DNA of 64,000 bases from Tillus elongatus (GCA_964006375.1 OZ023265.1:164512118-164576117); one strand, 5' to 3'. Positions 21,691 through 34,620 are shown, counted from the first letter of the stretch. Notes: generated by a model not told the origin, from the letters alone. Numbers and translations: made by a program.

Positions 21691-23215
21691 ATAGGGAGGA
21701 CTTGGGGACTTAATCCACAGATGCTTCTTTTGATTTAGACTGCGATCGTCGGGCCGAGAATCCTCTATGGGGCGTTGGTCTCGTGGTGTGGTGTGAACCA
21801 AACTACTACCAAGAAGCTGGCCAAACTCCAAAGGTTGGCAATCCTGGGTATCACAGGCGCTATGAGGTCGACACCCTCAGCCGGGATAGAGGTCTTGCTG
21901 ATGCTGCCACCGCTTCCCATCTGTATCAGAAGGGAGGCTATGGCGTCGCATCTTAGAATGCGAGACTCTGGAAGCTGGTGCGGAGAGGGAGCAATAGTAG
22001 GACATGCAAGAGTCGCCAAGGAGGTGGAAAAGGAAATTCCGATTTCCACCATCAAGGTACGGAATGCAGAGGACGCTATTAGGTTGACTAGGACATATAC
22101 CCTCAGAATCCCCAGTAGGGATCAGTGGAGGGAAAATGAGGTTGCAAGCCTGGTCTGTTTTACCGACGGATCGCGGCTGGAGGATCAACAATCCTCCGGG
22201 GCAGGAATATACATCGAAGGCCTGGGGGTGCGCGAGAGTTATGCTCTAGGCGCATATACCACGGCATTCGAAACGGAGGTGTACGCTATCCTGTCTGTAA
22301 CCAATCGACAGGATGTGAGGATGAGCCCCGAGAAATGTGTATACATTTGCTCGGATAGCCAGGCGGTCTTCTGGGCAGACTGCGCGGCGAGAATTAGGTC
22401 AAAACTGGTTTAGAAGTGCGCTGACTCGCTTAAAGAATTAGCCAGGACAAAGGAGGTGCAACTGGAGTGGGTTCCTAGACACTGTGGCGTAGCGGGGAAT
22501 GAGGTGGCGAATGATCTCGCAAGACTTGGTTCCCGGCAGCCGTTCTGTGGGCCGGAGCCTGCGATAGGCATAAGTAGAAAGATGGTCTCTGTCGCCTTAG
22601 ACATGTGGACTGAGGAGGCCATGGAGAGGCACTGGGGTTGGCCGGTGGCTATAGGCAGGTGAGGGACTTTGTGGAGGGACCGGACACAGATAAGACTGTC
22701 TGGCTACTTGGTAGGAGTCGACCTGCGCTTCGCCGCATCCTTGGGGTGCTGACAGGTTACTGCGCCCTTAGAAGACACCTCACATTGATAGGTTTTGAGA
22801 GGGATCCCATTTGCCAGGAATGCGGCGAGAATGAAGAGAGGTTTTACCACTACCTGTGTGAATGCGAGGCTTTTGGGAGTCTTTGAGCAGAATTGTTCGG
22901 TTCGCGGACTCTGCAGAGGAATCAGGTAAGTACCGTCCAATGGAAGACCGTCACAGCCTTCATTCGAGGTCGAGGCGGTTTGACGACGGAACCGAGGAAG
23001 TGTAGAGCATGGTTGCTGAGTTGCTGGGGTTGGCAAAAAAGGCCCATTGTGGCCTATTTGCCTGGCGTCAGCCTCCCCACCGCTGCTACTACATGTACGC
23101 AGTTAAGTGGTAGTAAGTTGGCAGTCCTATATAATACACATAGCCCACGCTGTAGATGTAGATTATGTGCTTATTTCATTAATAGTAATATCTTCATCTG
23201 TTTCTTCGTTTTTTT
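21691..23215 (+). pseudogene. I-superfamily LINE: RT thumb, RNase H and zinc cluster, broken
   Basis: The first block (21751-22413) gives GALVSWCGVNQTTTKKLAKL, QRLAILGITGAMRSTPSAGI, the usual RT thumb of R1/I-type LINEs, then an RNase H domain with FTDGSRLED (Asp near 22164), AFETEVYAI (Glu) and CSDSQAVF (Asp). After a TAG at 22411 the same frame continues with EWVPRHCGVAGNEVANDLAR, keeping the His; the last catalytic Asp of the usual A-D-E-L-A is Asn here. A frameshift near 22650 leads to DKTVWLLGRSR, LTGYCALRRHL and CQECGENEERFYHYLCEC, a C-x2-C-x8-H-x4-C cluster. A TGA at 22884 precedes AELFGSRTLQRNQVS. GC content is clearly above that of the surroundings. The 5' end is lost. Confidence 0.8.
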
Positions 23216-23530
23216 TTAATGAAGTACAAGATTCTTAAATTTGTTTCAACATTTTTATGTTTGTTGATGAATGTAAATATTTATCTTTTAATATATTTGT
23301 TGCTACTTTTATTGAATTTCTTCCTTTTTGTTTCAGGTAAGAAAAGAAAACCAACCAGAAAGAATACGTAAGCTACCAATAATTATATGCGTGTTTTATT
23401 ATTTTAACTTTAATACTCACACAAGCAATAACTTTCTATTTAAGTTCATAGGATTTTAAAGCAAGAATGTAGGAATAAATACGAATACAAAATGTATTTG
23501 AAATAGGCGTTACTATTTTTAGCGAACTTT
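23216..23530. other. No recognisable feature
   Basis: AT-rich; likely includes the 3' tail of the preceding LINE. Confidence 0.4.
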
Positions 23531-24480
23531 TACAGACAATTTCGTTTTAAGGGAGGAATTTCGAATTTTCGAAAAATATTTTCAAATGAGCGCGATTTAG
23601 AGCCTTTGAAATCCATTTCCGACGTTCATTTAATTTATATACACCGTGGCCCATTTGAAAGCGGGACACTTTTCTAACTTTTTTTTATTTATGAAGCGAT
23701 TTTGACCAAGCTTTTTTTGAAATGTGAAAGGGGGGAAAGTGTTCTTTGGGGCCAAGTGGCATCCTGTTTGTCAAACAACCATAGCCTACTAGATCACTTT
23801 TAGAGGCTGAAAATTAAAAAAACCATATTAGCGATTTTTCTAGAAAAAATCTGCGCACGTCACTGAATTTTGCGTCCGCTAAAATGGGTCTTTACCGAAT
23901 TCCATGAATAAATATTGGATATTAATGATTTTACGCCTAAATTTGGTGAATACAAGTGTCTTGGATAAGTTCGTTAGCCAGAAAAATCCACCGAGGTTTT
24001 CTCGGAAAATTTTGGGTTTTCTTTCGAAAAAAATTCATATCTCCGCAATCAACAAAGTAAGGGCAACCAAATTAGTTATAGTACGGGGGTTTATATCGTT
24101 ATAGGTAAATCACCTACCAAAGTTTAGCTTGGTAGGTTAAAACCCAAAAAAGTTATAGGCATTTAACGAAAAAAAAAATTGGGTTGTCCTCAAAACGCCA
24201 AAGTCGCGATTTAAAACGTCAAAATTGGTAATATTTAGGCAAAGAACCTGAAACTAATATAAGCTATGGAAAGAAAATGTCGCAAGAAGAATGGTTTACA
24301 AAGCCTGAAGTCATTGTCCTTCAATTTACTAAAATATTTCCCGAAAATTCATTTCAAATAGACACTTTCTCTGATGCTTTGGCAGTAGCTTGGATATAGA
24401 GTTTATTGTTTAATGGTATATAATTTTTGTCGAATTTTCGTAAAAAAATCAATAAAGTTTAATATATCATAATCATACAT
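23531..24480. repeat. Repeat D copy with insertion
   Basis: Left part (ATGAGCGCGATTTAGAGCC, CCATTTCCGACGTTCATTT) ends at 23642. About 240 bp of other sequence starting ACACCGTGGCCCATTTGAAA follows. The right arm resumes near 23884 (GTCTTGGATAAGTTCGTTAG, GAAAATTTTGGGTTTTC, AAACGTCAAAATTGG) and ends in TTTATTGTTTAATGGTATAT, as at 56121-56143 of the large palindrome. Confidence 0.7.
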
Positions 24481-24669
24481 GATACGAAAAAAAATTATAC
24501 ATTAATTATAGGTTGTGTTGAGCTACATCTTAAAAAAATATTTCTACAATCACAGGATGGCCTATTAGTCGTTGGTGATTCAATTTTTTTTTTTAATTGA
24601 ACACGCCTTATGTTATTGCATTTTGGCATTTTCCATCGAAATATAATACATGTTTGTAGGAAAAGAAAT
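24481..24669. repeat. Repeat G, inverted copy
   Basis: TTGTGTTGAGCTACATCTT, ACAATCACAGGATGGCC and TAGTCGTTGGTGATTCAA are shared with 54761-54925 (opposite strand) and 57180-57298. In all three places it adjoins a repeat C element. Confidence 0.65.
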
Positions 24670-24961
24670 TCCAGACGCAGCAAGTGCATTATGGTAGCGA
24701 ATTTTTATTTCAATTTGCTATTAACCTATAAGATTGACCAAGAAACCAGTTTTCGCGGGAACACTTTAAGTTTACTTTCGGAAATTTTTGTACTTTTTCA
24801 AACAATAAAGTTATTTTGATGAAACATGGCACATTGTTTCTACTATATAAGTTATACTGGTATCAAATTTGATGCCTGCTTTCTTTAAAAAAAACATATT
24901 TGCTATTTAAAACATTTTTATGAAAATTCACTACCATAAGGCACTTGCTGCGTCCAGAGTT
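24670..24961. mobile_element. Repeat C, complete short MITE-like copy
   Basis: Opens with CCAGACGCAGCAAGTGCATT and GGTAGCGAATTTT and closes with the inverse AAATTCACTACCATAAGGCA and CTTGCTGCGTCCAG. Interior has CCTATAAGATTGACC, AACAATAAAGTTATTTTGAT and AAACATGGCACATTG. No coding capacity. I infer a non-autonomous element with terminal inverted repeats of about 35-40 bp. Confidence 0.75.
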
Positions 24962-25096
24962 TTAAGGTATATCCTTGCTGTTTCCCGTGGTAATTGTAGC
25001 CCCAAACTTGCAATTCTTAAACTGTTTCTCTGTTTTACGGGAAAATAATTTCGAATTTGTTCATTGTTTCTTCTTTACCGTTGTATATTGCCATTT

Positions 25097-25130
25097 TTAG
25101 TGAATTTTCGTAGAAAAAATTCACTAATGG
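25097..25130. repeat. Terminal hairpin of repeat D
   Basis: Arms TTAGTGAATTTT and AAAATTCACTAA around CGTAGAA, followed by TGG. Confidence 0.85.
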
Positions 25131-25212
25131 TGAGATCCTTTCGACTTTTGAAAAAAAATTGCAAATGAGCGCAAACTAGGACCCCTAGAACCCATATCCG
25201 GGGTAAGTTTCA

Positions 25213-25322
<110 letters not shown>

Positions 25323-25620
25323 GTATATGTATATGTATCACACCGATAACTCAAAAAATAATGGGAGGATTTTGATCAAATTTGGTATGTACCGCCCTCC
25401 CGTAAGTGGCTTGGATAAGTTCGTTAGCCAGGACAATCGGACCAGGTTTTCCAGGAAAATTTTGAGTTTTCTTTCGAAAAAAATTCTTATCTCAAAAAAT
25501 AAAAACCTATGATAACCAAATATAGTAGGTAGGTTTATGATATAAAAAGTAAACTATACACCAAAATTAACATTTTTATGATACAAGAAAAAAAAAGTTA
25601 TAATATAATATTTGGTGCTA

Positions 25621-25995
25621 GATCATTTTTCTTCTGTAAATATCAGACTGGAGATTTGAAACGTAAAAAGTGGTATAATGCGGTTTATCATTGATAAATA
25701 TTGCAAGAAATGTATACTAGAATGTTCTTGATTTATACTACTCTTCTCATCTTTTAAAATAGTTGCAAAATGTCTCTAAAATACACGTCACATATATTAC
25801 GAATAAATAACTGGAGACCATTATGCGTTATCTGCCTGTGATTACACTTTGTTTCCCAAGCTTCGTTAGCGTTGGGGCTTCCATAACTAGCTCATTAGCA
25901 AAGGGGTATTGGTTCAAAAAATTTTTCCTTTCTTTTTGTCTTTGATTCAATTTTAACGTTATATGATCAGATTGTGCAATTCCAGTAATTTTTGT
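25621..25995. other. No recognisable feature
   Basis: Spacer between D copies. The first part still shows weak D-like wording. Confidence 0.4.
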
Positions 25996-26028
25996 TTAGT
26001 GGCTTTTTGTTGAAAAAACCACTAATGG
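25996..26028. repeat. Terminal hairpin with altered stem
   Basis: Arms TTAGTGGCTTTTT and AAAAAACCACTAA around GTTG, followed by TGG. Both arms differ from the usual version in matching fashion (TGA/TCA becomes TGG/CCA). The sequence after it is not D. Confidence 0.7.
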
Positions 26029-26136
26029 AAAGATAAAGACTTTTAAGACTTCTTGTTGCTAAAACCGTACCACAGTTAACACGGACGTGGATATTTGTAA
26101 CTTCGGAAGAGTTTTTTTTCTGCAACCGGTTTAAAT

Positions 26137-26253
26137 TTTAGTTAATTTTCGTGGAAAAAATTCACTAATGGGAGATCCAGACTTTGAAAATTTTTTGCAA
26201 ATGCGCGCGAAGTAGGACTCCTAGAACCCATATCCTTGGTCAGTTTCAATTTT

Positions 26254-26326
<73 letters not shown>

Positions 26327-26590
26327 GTGTATCACACCGATAACTGAAAAATATAGGCTGATTTTTATCAAATTTGGTAAATATCTTCTTTTTGCAAGTG
26401 TCTTGGATAAGTTCGTTAGCCAGGATAAAGGGACCAGTTTTTCCGGTAAAATTTTGGGTTTCGTTAAAAAAAATCTGAATGTAAGAAAGGTATGACAACA
26501 GGATGTAATATGCCGGTTTCTATTAGTATATTTTATTAAAAGTATAATATCTACCAAAATTTAGATCTCTAGGTTGAAAGAAAAAAGTTA
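26137..26590. repeat. Repeat D copy with AT core
   Basis: Hairpin at 26137-26171 (one arm has TTAGTTAATTTT), ATGCGCGCGAAGTAGGACTC, CAGTTTCAATTTTTA, AT run (26258-26322), ATCACACCGATAACTG and CTTGGATAAGTTCGTTAGCC, ending with GGTTGAAAGAAAAAAGTTAT. Confidence 0.8.
26258..26322. repeat. (AT)n microsatellite in repeat D
   Basis: Same relative position as in the copies at 25217 and 38632. Confidence 0.95.
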
Positions 26591-26761
26591 TAGGCATTTT
26601 TTTAAATTATTTTGTCACGCTGGCGGCCAGGGAAGCAAAGCATTACCAAAATATTTGTGGGGAACAAAATCTATTACATATTACAGAAAAGATTAACTTA
26701 TCTTGACGCAAAAAGGGCAAGAAGTACGAGAAAAAAATAACTTTAAAAATGTTCTATCTTT

Positions 26762-27206
26762 TTAGTGAATTTTCGTAGAAAAAATTCACCAATGGGGCGA
26801 TCTCGACTTTTGAATTTTGAAAAAAATTTTGCAAATGAGCGCGAAATAGGACCCATATCCGGGGTCAGTTTCAATTTTTATATGTTCGAAAACTCAAAAA
26901 ATCATGGGCCGATTTTGATCAAATTTGGTACCTTTCTTTTGTAAGTGGCTTGGATAAGTTCGTTAACCAGGGAAATCGGACGCGGTTTTCCAGGAAAATT
27001 TTGAGTTTTCATTCGAAAAAAAATTTTATCTCCAAAAATAAAAAGCTATTATAACGAAATTTGGTATGTAGGTTTAGGATATAAAAAGTAAACTAAACAC
27101 AAAAATTTAGATTTCTATGTTACAAAAAAACAAAGTTATAATAAAATATTGTCAGATCATTTCTATGAAAATTCACTACCATAACGCAGTTGCTGCGTCC
27201 AGACAT
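26762..27206. repeat. Repeat D copy without AT run, ending in a C terminus
   Basis: Hairpin at 26762-26795, TGAGCGCGAAATAGGACCC, then TTTTATATGTTCG with no AT expansion, AAATCATGGGCCGATTTTG, and at the right end GAAAATTCACTACCATAACG and TTGCTGCGTCCAGAC. It links the D right end to the C terminal repeat, suggesting that C and D share a terminus or that one captured the other. Confidence 0.75.
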
Positions 27207-27459
27207 TTTTTCTAAATGTGCTTAGACACAGCTCCGTATGTGTTAAAAACGCCTAGCTTTGTCTGTTTTCTTTAAATAAAAAAAAAACAATAAGGATTTT
27301 TACTTTTTTTGCGAGATTTCACAAACTAAAAATGACAGGTCACATTTTATTTCAGATTATTAATCATCATAAAAATGCGCAACTTTTTTCTAATTTAACC
27401 GATCTTCTAACTCTTATAATAACCGAGATACCCATGCTTGAGGTCGAAAAACGGGCACC

Positions 27460-27460
<1 letters not shown>

Positions 27461-27544
<84 letters not shown>
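27461..27544. repeat. (AT)n microsatellite
   Basis: About 42 AT units; flanks not assigned to a repeat family. Confidence 0.95.
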
Positions 27545-27548
<4 letters not shown>

Positions 27549-27785
27549 GTTTAATAATAGTACATAGTTTGCGGATAGATGGCACAATGTATTGTACAAA
27601 TTTGTGTATGCAAAAGACACAATTTGGTTACAGATGTAATTTCTAATTAAATAAATATATAAACCTTTCGATAACTGACACTATAATTTTTGTGCAAATT
27701 GCAACTTCTCTAGGACGCTTCTACTTCACAAATAATTTTGCTGACTCCTTCGTACGATCATTTTTGCATATTATTACAAAACTTC

Positions 27786-27823
27786 AAAATTCTCTACTAT
27801 AACGCACTTGCTGCGTCCCGAAT
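27786..27823. repeat. Repeat C right terminus, solitary
   Basis: ACTATAACGCACTTGCTGCG followed by TCCCGAA; no partner terminus nearby. Confidence 0.6.
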
Positions 27824-28544
27824 CTTTCTTATTGGCTGTTGTAATTTTATTTCGTTAGCTCTTACAAAAAGACGCTTTCTGAAGACAAATCAGATTTTCT
27901 CCTTAATTCACCGCTAAATCACACATATTGTCTTCAGATTAATCAAGCACATTGTTCTTGGAGAAACAATTCTGTATCACCATTATTTATAGAATTTCCT
28001 CAATTAAATATTGTCGAATCTCTTCATTGTTCTTCGTGTTTCTTTGTCTTTCATTTAGTCCTCGCACAGTCGGCACTCCACCGTATAATACGTGTAAAAA
28101 GTTTAAAAAATTGTCGTAGGTAGTAGTGTATTATCTAACAGCCATATAGTGGAACATTGTAAATTTAGTCATATAAGGTTCAGGTCGGAAGTATTATAGT
28201 TGTTTTTACGTTGTGTCCGCATGTTTGTCTTCTAACACTACGTATGTGGTTCAGGGGGGAACACCGGGAGATACGCGTAAAACAATTTCATGCTTAATTA
28301 AACGAATTAACGAATTATACAAATATAGCAGGCAATACAACAGCACGCTTGAATATACCTGACCTTGATAGTTAGACTAGGGAATTGACTGTAAAGCTGT
28401 GACTTTGATTGGATATGTAATTTTATATTTTATTGTTACCAACAATTGTCACATAAATTTACATAAATCCAGCTACGTATATCCTAGACCAGATATAGTT
28501 AGTGACCATAATGTCCATCATACGATGTTGTTTCATCAGATAAA
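27824..28544. other. No recognisable feature
   Basis: No homology assigned on either strand. Confidence 0.4.
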
Positions 28545-28850
28545 TTAGAGATTAATTGGGGTGTTCCACAGGGTTCCGTTCTGGCTCCCACACTTTTTCT
28601 TTTGCATGTAAATGATTTTCTGCCAACTGCCGACAACCCGACCCGCAGTATTCTTCACAGCACATTTTCATCGACTTGCCAAGTATATACTTCCAGATCC
28701 TTATTAATGAGACTCCAATTAACCAACTTCCTATGTGATGACCTGTCTAAAATTATCAGCTGGGGCTCTGCAAATCTAGTTATGTTTAAAGCCTCAAAAA
28801 CATATACTTGCTTCTTCTCTAGGAGAAGTGGCCTGCAGGACCGAGACGTT
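28545..28850 (+). pseudogene. LINE RT fragment related to family B
   Basis: GVPQGSVLAPTLFLLHVNDF is the RT block before the catalytic box, followed by LPTADNPTRS and LSKIISWGSANLVMFKASKT. The family-B order is VPQGSALAPTLFLLHIND, STSNPVHSYADD and LDWGSRNLVQFN, so the catalytic YADD stretch is missing here. Sequence divergence suggests a sister subfamily. Confidence 0.75.
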
Positions 28851-29204
28851 TAGATAGCCGGCAAAATACTGCAAAAAATCCACATTCTCTAACTCAGGTA
28901 TGGGCAACCTTTGCTTAGCTGATGGCCTAATTTCGGGACTTAATCAGGTCGCGGTCTGTAGGCAAGAAATAAGTAAGGTAGTAGTGAATAAAAAGCCACA
29001 AAAATGCACACATTTTTTTATTTACTAATTATAATAACATAATCAAACATACAAAATATAAAAAGCCAATTAATAAAAAAGATAGAAAAATCAAATTAAA
29101 ATTAATGAGATAGTTGAGTTTAAAGCTGATAAACAAGATGATCAATATTGGGGTCAATATCACAAGTACCTAGGTCTATAGGTGACCACCACCAATAGCA
29201 TATA
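28851..29204. other. No firm feature
   Basis: CAGGTATGGGCAACCTTTGC near 28893 and GGTCGCGGTCTG near 28946 recall hAT element ends, but no partner end is found. Confidence 0.25.
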
Positions 29205-29395
29205 TGTCTCTTTAATGCAAGCAGGCATCAATTTGGTTACCGGTATAACCTAGATACTAGAAGCAATGTGCCATATTTTATCAGGATAACTTATTGTTTG
29301 AAAATGTACAAAAAATTTCCGAAAATAAACTCAAAATGTTTCCGTTAAAACTGGTTTCCTAACCAACAAACCTTAGGTTAATAGCCAATTGCATC
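29205..29395. repeat. Repeat C interior, without termini
   Basis: CAGGCATCAATTTGGTTACC, CTTATTGTTTGAAAATGTAC and TTCCTAACCAACAAACCTTA match the interior of the C copies at 12190-12350 and 54520-54690. Confidence 0.7.
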
Positions 29396-30680
29396 CAGGC
29401 CAGCATCCTCGTCTGCAGTTCTCGGTCGTCCAGTTCGATCAACACGATCAATGCCAGGCATTCTAACAGCGCTGTTATCGAAGAACCTGATACCTCAACG
29501 CAGAAAGTACAGAGACGAACTGGTGTCTCAACGTGTACTACTCCATAGAATTTTAAAAAGGTATGGGTACCATATTCAGACGGTCCAAATTTTGGAACTG
29601 CGTGAATACGCAAGGCGCAAGCGATTTTGCGAAATTATGTTAAGGAAAATCATACAAGATCCCAATTTATTCGATAAAGTTTTATGGAGTGGCGAGTCAG
29701 CATGTACAAATGATTTGTTACATGAACCTCCATAACTTGCATATTTGGAAAATTGACGATCCACATGATTTCAGAGAGGATCGGCCCCAGCATCAAAGAT
29801 AAATCTCTGGGCCGGTATTTTTCACGGACACTTTTGGCACCAGTGGAACTGCGCCCTACGTTAAATGGACAAAGATATTTGGGGTTTTTACAAAACAACA
29901 CCCCATTAGAACTTTGGAAAACAATGTGGCTTCAAAATAATGGATGCCCAGCACACTTTGCCTCAGCAGTAAGGCAATACTTGAATCAGACATACCCGGG
30001 CAGGTGGATGTTAAATAATCAGAACAGCAGCTGAAGAAATTTCACGAAGCAGTCTAAGAAGACCAAGAGGATCGTTCTTAAGACGATATCGCTTATGTAT
30101 AAGACAGAATGGCCGTAAAATAGAGCATCTGTTATGAATAGAATAATTTTGGTAAATGTCACAATCTGTTTATTTTTATTTATTAGCTACCTGATTTCCC
30201 TTCCAAATTTACTTTCAATCGTCAACAGTGCATTACTTTTAAAAGATATTGATAATGTTTTATACCATTTTAGAATCTCCATAAAATAGGGAAGTTTCTA
30301 AAATTATGAGCCAGTAAATTTTACTAACATTTTTTCAGTACGGAGCTTTATTCCAAATTATAAAAAAATTGGGGAGGAAAAGTCCGATTTTTCTTTTTTT
30401 TTTCTTTAGATTTTCTAAATGATAATACAAAATATTTCAGACTGAGTCAATAACGCCATTATTGAGGATTAACATGCACAATAATCACATTCCGGAAATG
30501 TTTTTTCTGAATGTGTGGGGGCAAAATATTTGACAATTTTCTTTTTTTTTTCATAAAATTGTCAATATCTTGAAAACCGTAAACTTTTTGATAAGATCAT
30601 GTAGTGTTTTTCTGAAAGGGCTTGAGCTAGCCTATCTTCATGTGACGTTTGATTTACGACTTTGGGGACACCTGTATATT
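29396..30680 (+). pseudogene. Tc1/mariner-group transposase relic
   Basis: VLLHRILKRYGYHIQTVQIL (helix-turn-helix end), RRKRFCEIMLRKIIQDPNLF, then DKVLWSGES where the family has W-T-D-E-S, so the first catalytic Asp is lost. Later frames give LNGQRYLGFLQN, NGCPAHFASAVRQYLNQTYP and GRWML, matching the second catalytic region and what follows; the third Asp region (SPD.TP.D) is absent. A possible element end, GGGGACACCTGTATA, lies at 30664-30678. Several stops and frameshifts; inactive. Confidence 0.75.
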
Positions 30681-31635
30681 TTACATAAATGACCACTATC
30701 ACTGCTTAATTTTTGCCTATACCGTATCATAAATAAAACATCAAATTCTCACCGTTTAATTTATAAAAGTCTGTGGCTAGTGGAGGATCATTCCCTTGCC
30801 ATCCTTGCATTTGAACACACACACTGCTTAATGGGTACATATTTGTCAAAACAATTAGGACTCTTATAATGTGACTTAGCTTCATCATCAACCAGATTTT
30901 CTTGCACATATTGCATATTTTCCAACATTAGCTCCATCTACGTTATCTTAAATGCTGATGTTGCAGTCTTATAAAGTAAACTATATCGCTTTCTGCAGTT
31001 TTAAAATTAGAAACGTGTTTTAAGTAAATAGGAAATTGCTAAAAACTTTTCAACATATTTAGACCAGATCGATTTTCTGTAGTGTCATCAAAATTTAGTG
31101 GAAGCACTATTTCCACTCTTCAAGATCAAAAGATCGTTTCAACCCACTAGAGTGAATCACAGCGAGTGTATTTATATCTAAAACTTAAGTAAAGTGTGTT
31201 GAAATTGTTTTAATGGATTACGTCTGGATTTATTATACCTATTTCCACAATCTTCTTAATGTTTGGCAAAGAATATGGAAGTCAATTTGGATCAATTAGC
31301 TTTTAGCATATGTGCCAACTAACTAAAGCAAAGTGTTGTTTCCAAATTGCACATATAAATCAGGAGATTATAGTCTAAAATGTGAAGTATTTCGAGTGGT
31401 GCATTAAGCTTTATGTATATTTCAAGTCGGCTAATCATGTTATACCGCACAACATTCAGCAAACTCCCTCAAGTACTTCGAACTTGGAGCAACTTACTTC
31501 AATTACCTGAATAGCACGTATTAATTGTGGGAATCGCTTTTGGATTGCTTATGTATGTGCTCCTTCTATACACAGTGCACCCGCTCAATGAATAATAAAC
31601 CATAAACCATTCTATGATATTAAATGTCTTTAAAA
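30681..31635. other. No recognisable feature
   Basis: No homology assigned. Confidence 0.4.
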
Positions 31636-31911
31636 TAGTGCTGCAAACTGAATCATAACTTCCACATCGCTGTGATAAGCTACTCTCTTTAGAAAGGCTT
31701 TCTCATAAAACGACCGGTGACTTGATTACAAAGAAAATTAATATTTGACCCCACACTTGATTGAATTTTGCGAAAAAAATGTGACATGTCTAGGAATATT
31801 CCTATAATATTTTGTAACGATATATTACTTGGTTTTTAACGAAAAGTATCATTTTCCCAATCAACTCCATGTTTCTTCATTTTCTTCTGAAACGATTTTA
31901 CTCACAATCAA
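31636..31911. repeat. Repeat E, degraded first module
   Basis: GTGCTGCAAACTGAATCATA, CTTCCACATCGCTGTGATAA and later GATTTTACTCACAATCA match the E copies at 39877, 42347, 59085 and the inverted one ending at 57005. It is interrupted by LINE B. Confidence 0.65.
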
Positions 31912-33745
31912 TCCACAGCACAAACGGCCACGAACCCTTCTGGACTCTTGCTAAATCTATTGGAAATAATTTCTGCAAGAGCACGTTCCCACCTCTTGTT
32001 TCAGGGGACGAAATTGTTTCTACCGCCCTGGGCAAGGCTGCATTTTTTGCCTCTTTGTTCGCCGGCGATTCTAATCTCAACTCACGTCCAAATGTTCAAC
32101 CACCAACAGTCCCCAATGTCCCGCATAAAATGACGGATATCATTTTCATAACTAAAAAGGTACGAAAGATGCTCTCTTCTGTTAATACCAGGTAAGCCTC
32201 TGGCCTTGACGAGATCCCAGCAATTGTTCTCAAAAAATGCGCACCAGAACTTGCTCCTGTCCTGACTCGTCTGTTTCAGACATCTTACAATAGAGACATG
32301 TTCCCTAGTAACTGGACAACCGCTCGATTACAACCCATCCCCAAGAAAGGATCCAAAGCGTTTCCTAGCAACTACAGGCATATTTCTCTCCTTTCAGTCG
32401 TCTCTAAAGTGATGGAAAAGTAAACGCCGAATTACTAAAATTTCTTGAAAAACACAGTCTAATCCACAACAGGCAGTATGAATTCCGTCAGCGTAAATCA
32501 ACTGCCGACCTCCTTTCCTTGGTCACCCATTCTTGGAACAAGTCTATGGAACTTCACGGTGAATCCCAGATTGTCGCTCTGGAGATATCCAAAGCATTTC
32601 GACCGGGTCCGGCATGCAGCGCTGCTTAAGAAACCTCCGGCCTATGGCCTACCACCAAAACTCTGTACCTGGAAAGTAAATTTCCTCTTCAACCGGAGCA
32701 TTTCTGTTGTCGTGGATGGACATTCCTCTAAACTGTATCCAATTAATGCAGGAGTTCCTCAAGGTTCAGCTTTAGCCCCTACTTTGTTTCTTCTCCACAT
32801 TAATAACCTACTCTCTAGCACATCCAACCCAGTTCACAGTTACACGGACGACAGCACCCTCCACTCAAATATATAATATTCTAAGCCTGTCTCTTTAGTC
32901 CAATTAGATGAGGATCGCAGACTCATGGAGGATTCTGTCTCTGTGGATCTCCAAAAAAATATTGGGAAGTAGAACTCTTGTACAATTCAACCCCACCAAA
33001 TCCCAGTTTGGTGGGGTTTCTCATAAGAGATACACCAGCCCTAGACCCATCACAATGAACAACCAAGTTATTCAAAGCAATGAGTCCTTTTCACTTGTTG
33101 GCATTTCTGTGGATCGACATCTCAATTGGCAGCAACATATCACATCAATTGCAGAAGCGGCTGCTAAGAAATTATGTTTCTTCTTCTGGGCTCGCAAACA
33201 CATTTCGCCAGCTAATCACTATACCTTATATACTTCACAAATAAGGCCAAACCTCGAATACTGCTCCCACATCTGGGGTGCTGCAGCCGCTTCTACACTC
33301 GCTATCCTGGACTATATTCAGAAGAGGGCTATACGTCTCTTCGGTGACCCTACCCTCACCCAAAGGCTGACATCCCTTGCCCACCGACGTGCCGTCCGTG
33401 ACCTCTCTCTCTTTTTTTATAGATATTTGCACGGGCACTGCTCAGAGGTGCTTTCTTCCATAGTTCCTCCATCTGCTGCCCCCAACAGATCTACCAGGGG
33501 AACAGAGCGAATGCACCCTTTTACTGTCCAGGTCACCAGACATAGAACATCTTGTTATGCCCGCTCTTTTGTCCCGAGGACTTCCAAGTTATGGAATTCC
33601 TTGCAGGCACATGTTTTTCCTTCTCCTCCGAACTTCCAAACCTTCTAATCCAGAATTAACAAGTTGCCTCTTTCCTCCTTGGCGACACCCACGATACGAT
33701 AGTATTTAGGGTGTAAGCCCTCCTGGTGTGGTGTTGAAATATAAA
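31912..33745 (+). mobile_element. LINE B copy 3, longest plus-strand copy
   Basis: Covers the linker, RT and 3' end: PVLTRLFQTSYNRD, NYRHISLLSVVSKV, QYEFRQRKSTADLL-like, VVDGHSSKLYPINAGVPQGS, ALAPTLFLLHINNLL, SYTDDSTLHSNI (the catalytic YADD is YTDD), then WQQHITSIAEAAAKKLC, TSQIRPNLEYCSHIWGAAAA and SKLWNSLQAHVFPSPP. Open stretches are 32478-32876 and 32908-33648, with frameshifts between and stops before. Ends with poly(A)-like sequence near 33740. No endonuclease part is present, so it is 5'-truncated. Confidence 0.85.
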
Positions 33746-34620
33746 AAGAATATGCCCAATATAATGTAATAACCATCAAATTAAGAAATGTCATAAATAT
33801 TATTATCTTTTTGGGCAGTTATGCATAGATGTGTGTGTAATTACCTAATATTATTGGCAATTACTGCGGGAATAAACGGCAGACAGATCTCGACCGCAAT
33901 ATATATAGGTACATATCCTTTCACTAACAAGCGGCATTCACGATCGGCCAGGTCCGCTTCTAGCAACTGCCCGGATAAAAACAGTTTTAATGATTAATTA
34001 TAGATTTTCAAGTTGGCTATAATTGTTTATCTTGCCGTATTGTGTCCAATTAATATTAGAGCGGTTTGTTTTAAATTAACCATCCGCGCGCTAATTGGCT
34101 CTCTGCTATGGTACTTTCCATGTTCATGTTGTATCTCTCTACCTTCCAGCTCTTCAGCTTGACCGGTCTCTGACTTGAATCTCACTATCTCTCTGTGTGT
34201 GTTGTTGATGTTGATGTTGATGTTTGTGGTGGAATATGAGACCGTAAATCAGGTTTATCTCCAGAAATCTGCACTCCGAATAATGCGTATCGTTAAAATA
34301 TACTGGATGACGTTGAATGGTACTAGAATTTGTAAGTTGTGAATAATTTGAAATCATTAAAATACACTGGCTGCAACAAAACAGATATCAGCATGGAGAG
34401 CTTTACTTGTGTGTGTTTTTTTTACAAAGCTTTAGAAGCTTTTTATCATATCATCATCACAGTCTAAAGTTGATGTCGTCGCAACCATGACTCTGTCTCC
34501 GGTAGTTCTATTCACTTCAACATAGCTTGCGCGCTTTTGTAATGGGGTCAGTACTTCCAGAAGTCTTCCTCTTGGTCTACTCCTTACCTTTTTTTCAAAT
34601 ATGTATCTTTCATCTTGGAA
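33746..34620. other. No recognisable feature
   Basis: No homology assigned. A short TGTTGA repeat lies at 34199-34225. Confidence 0.4.

Noticed and set aside
28885..28975. hAT-like terminus (CAGGTATGGGCAACC and GGTCGCGG)
   Set aside because: Only one end, no target duplication and no gene nearby; too weak to call.
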